Shown here: positions 31,950 to 32,292 of the stretch, in pieces
Numbering within the stretch: the first letter of the stretch is position 1
Layout of the letters: the number at the start of each line of letters is the position of its first letter
Source: Phycisphaerales bacterium
GTDB lineage: Bacteria; Planctomycetota; Phycisphaerae; Tepidisphaerales; Tepidisphaeraceae
NCBI GenBank assembly: GCA_020847375.1
Contig: JADLCB010000028.1
Coordinates: 1 to 32,292 of the forward strand
Direction: 5' to 3'
DNA length: 32,292 nt
Translations under genes and position numbers: made by a program
The notes under the pieces: generated by a model
The model's database searches: none
The model's input: only the letters and a program-made list of their open reading frames with translations
What the model was told of the DNA's origin: nothing

Positions 31950-32292
31950 GCTCAACCGGGCAATCCGGTAATCCACCCGATAAATTTGGCGTGGTAAGGG
32001 AAGTCCCCAGACATCGTACCCCCTTTGGTTTGGGGAATGAAGGATTGAATCATAAAGTTCGTCGAGGTATTGAACGCTGAGCAGGGGGAGCATGGGATTG
32101 GGCCTTGGGAGTTTTTCCTTGATGAGTTGCGATGGCGTCTTGTGTTCCTTGGCGGTGTTATTTCTGGCAAGGTTGAAGAACAACTGGTATTGGTCGGCCT
32201 TGGCGATGAAGTCCTGCCGTCCGGTGAACGCCTCGATTTCATAGAACTCCTGCTCCATAAGGTTATGGACGGTCTCGACGTCGGCTTGGAAT
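31941..32292 (-). mobile_element. C-terminal end of an integrase-core transposase (IS481-like), cut by window edge
   Basis: The frame is open to the right edge. It reads DVETVHNLMEQEFYEIEAF, then FIAKADQYQLFFNLARNN and HKTPSQLIKEK, which match the last part of DDE integrase-core transposases of the IS481/IS3 kind (E-F-Y-x-x-E, F-L-x-K-A-x-x-Y-Q-L-Y-F-N, K-T-P-x-Q). An ATG at 32258 is internal. About 55 further residues, ending VDYRIARLSLS, extend beyond the core. The catalytic Asp-Asp-Glu residues lie mostly outside the window. No terminal inverted repeat could be recognised at the left end, so whether the element is intact is unknown. Confidence 0.7.

Noticed and set aside
1..32292. CRISPR array or tandem-repeat array
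   Set aside because: No regularly spaced direct repeats of 20 bases or more were noticed in any intergenic stretch.

Overview
The window looks like a piece of a chromosome from a Planctomycetota bacterium, probably of the Phycisphaerae type. This is inferred from a 1348-residue surface protein with an N-terminal LESLEQRRLL motif, a prepilin-like protein with the planctomycete H-X9-DG signature, an FHA-GspE fusion, and moderate G+C with short Shine-Dalgarno sites. No rRNA or marker gene fixes the taxonomy.

Layout. Positions 1-293 hold the C-terminal half of MraZ. Positions about 340-912 carry no convincing protein. They hold a chain of small perfect stem-loops whose loops read GGA, AGGA or TGGA, followed by an intrinsic terminator: the architecture of a CsrB/RsmZ-type RNA that titrates CsrA. 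Then come a shortened MnmE/TrmE-like GTPase, IspD, a small alpha-alpha-toroid protein with its own promoter and palindromic operator (minus strand), tRNA-His (minus), the giant surface protein with a strong terminator, endonuclease IV (minus), tRNA-Thr(CGT), a structured stretch ending in a second strong terminator, an M48 lipoprotein peptidase, an FHA protein, and QueD (minus).

Positions 13263-24607 are one tightly packed plus-strand unit, hoxEFUYH-hoxW-hypABFCDE. It encodes a complete NAD(P)-linked bidirectional [NiFe] hydrogenase (group 3d architecture), its maturation protease and all six Hyp maturation factors. Most junctions overlap or lie within 30 bases. HoxFU/HoxE form the diaphorase and electron-transfer module, and HoxYH the hydrogenase module. 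HypEF make the cyanide ligands, HypCD assemble Fe(CN)2CO, HypAB insert nickel, and HoxW trims the HoxH tail.

A prepilin-like gene follows. After it comes a second compact operon: a periplasmic binding protein, a small radical SAM protein, a FecCD/BtuC-type permease and an ABC ATPase. The radical SAM gene sits inside the transporter operon and overlaps the permease start by four bases (ATGA). The substrate is unknown; nickel, iron-chelate, corrinoid or another metal-containing small molecule would fit the transporter type.

The right end holds a divergently placed FHA-GspE type II/IV secretion ATPase (minus), a small protein of unknown function with a clear promoter, and the C-terminal end of an integrase-like transposase that runs off the window.

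The observation most worth testing is the GGA-stem-loop RNA at about 340-912. Next are the radical SAM/ABC transporter operon behind the hydrogenase cluster, and the structured RNA-like element ending at 10366.
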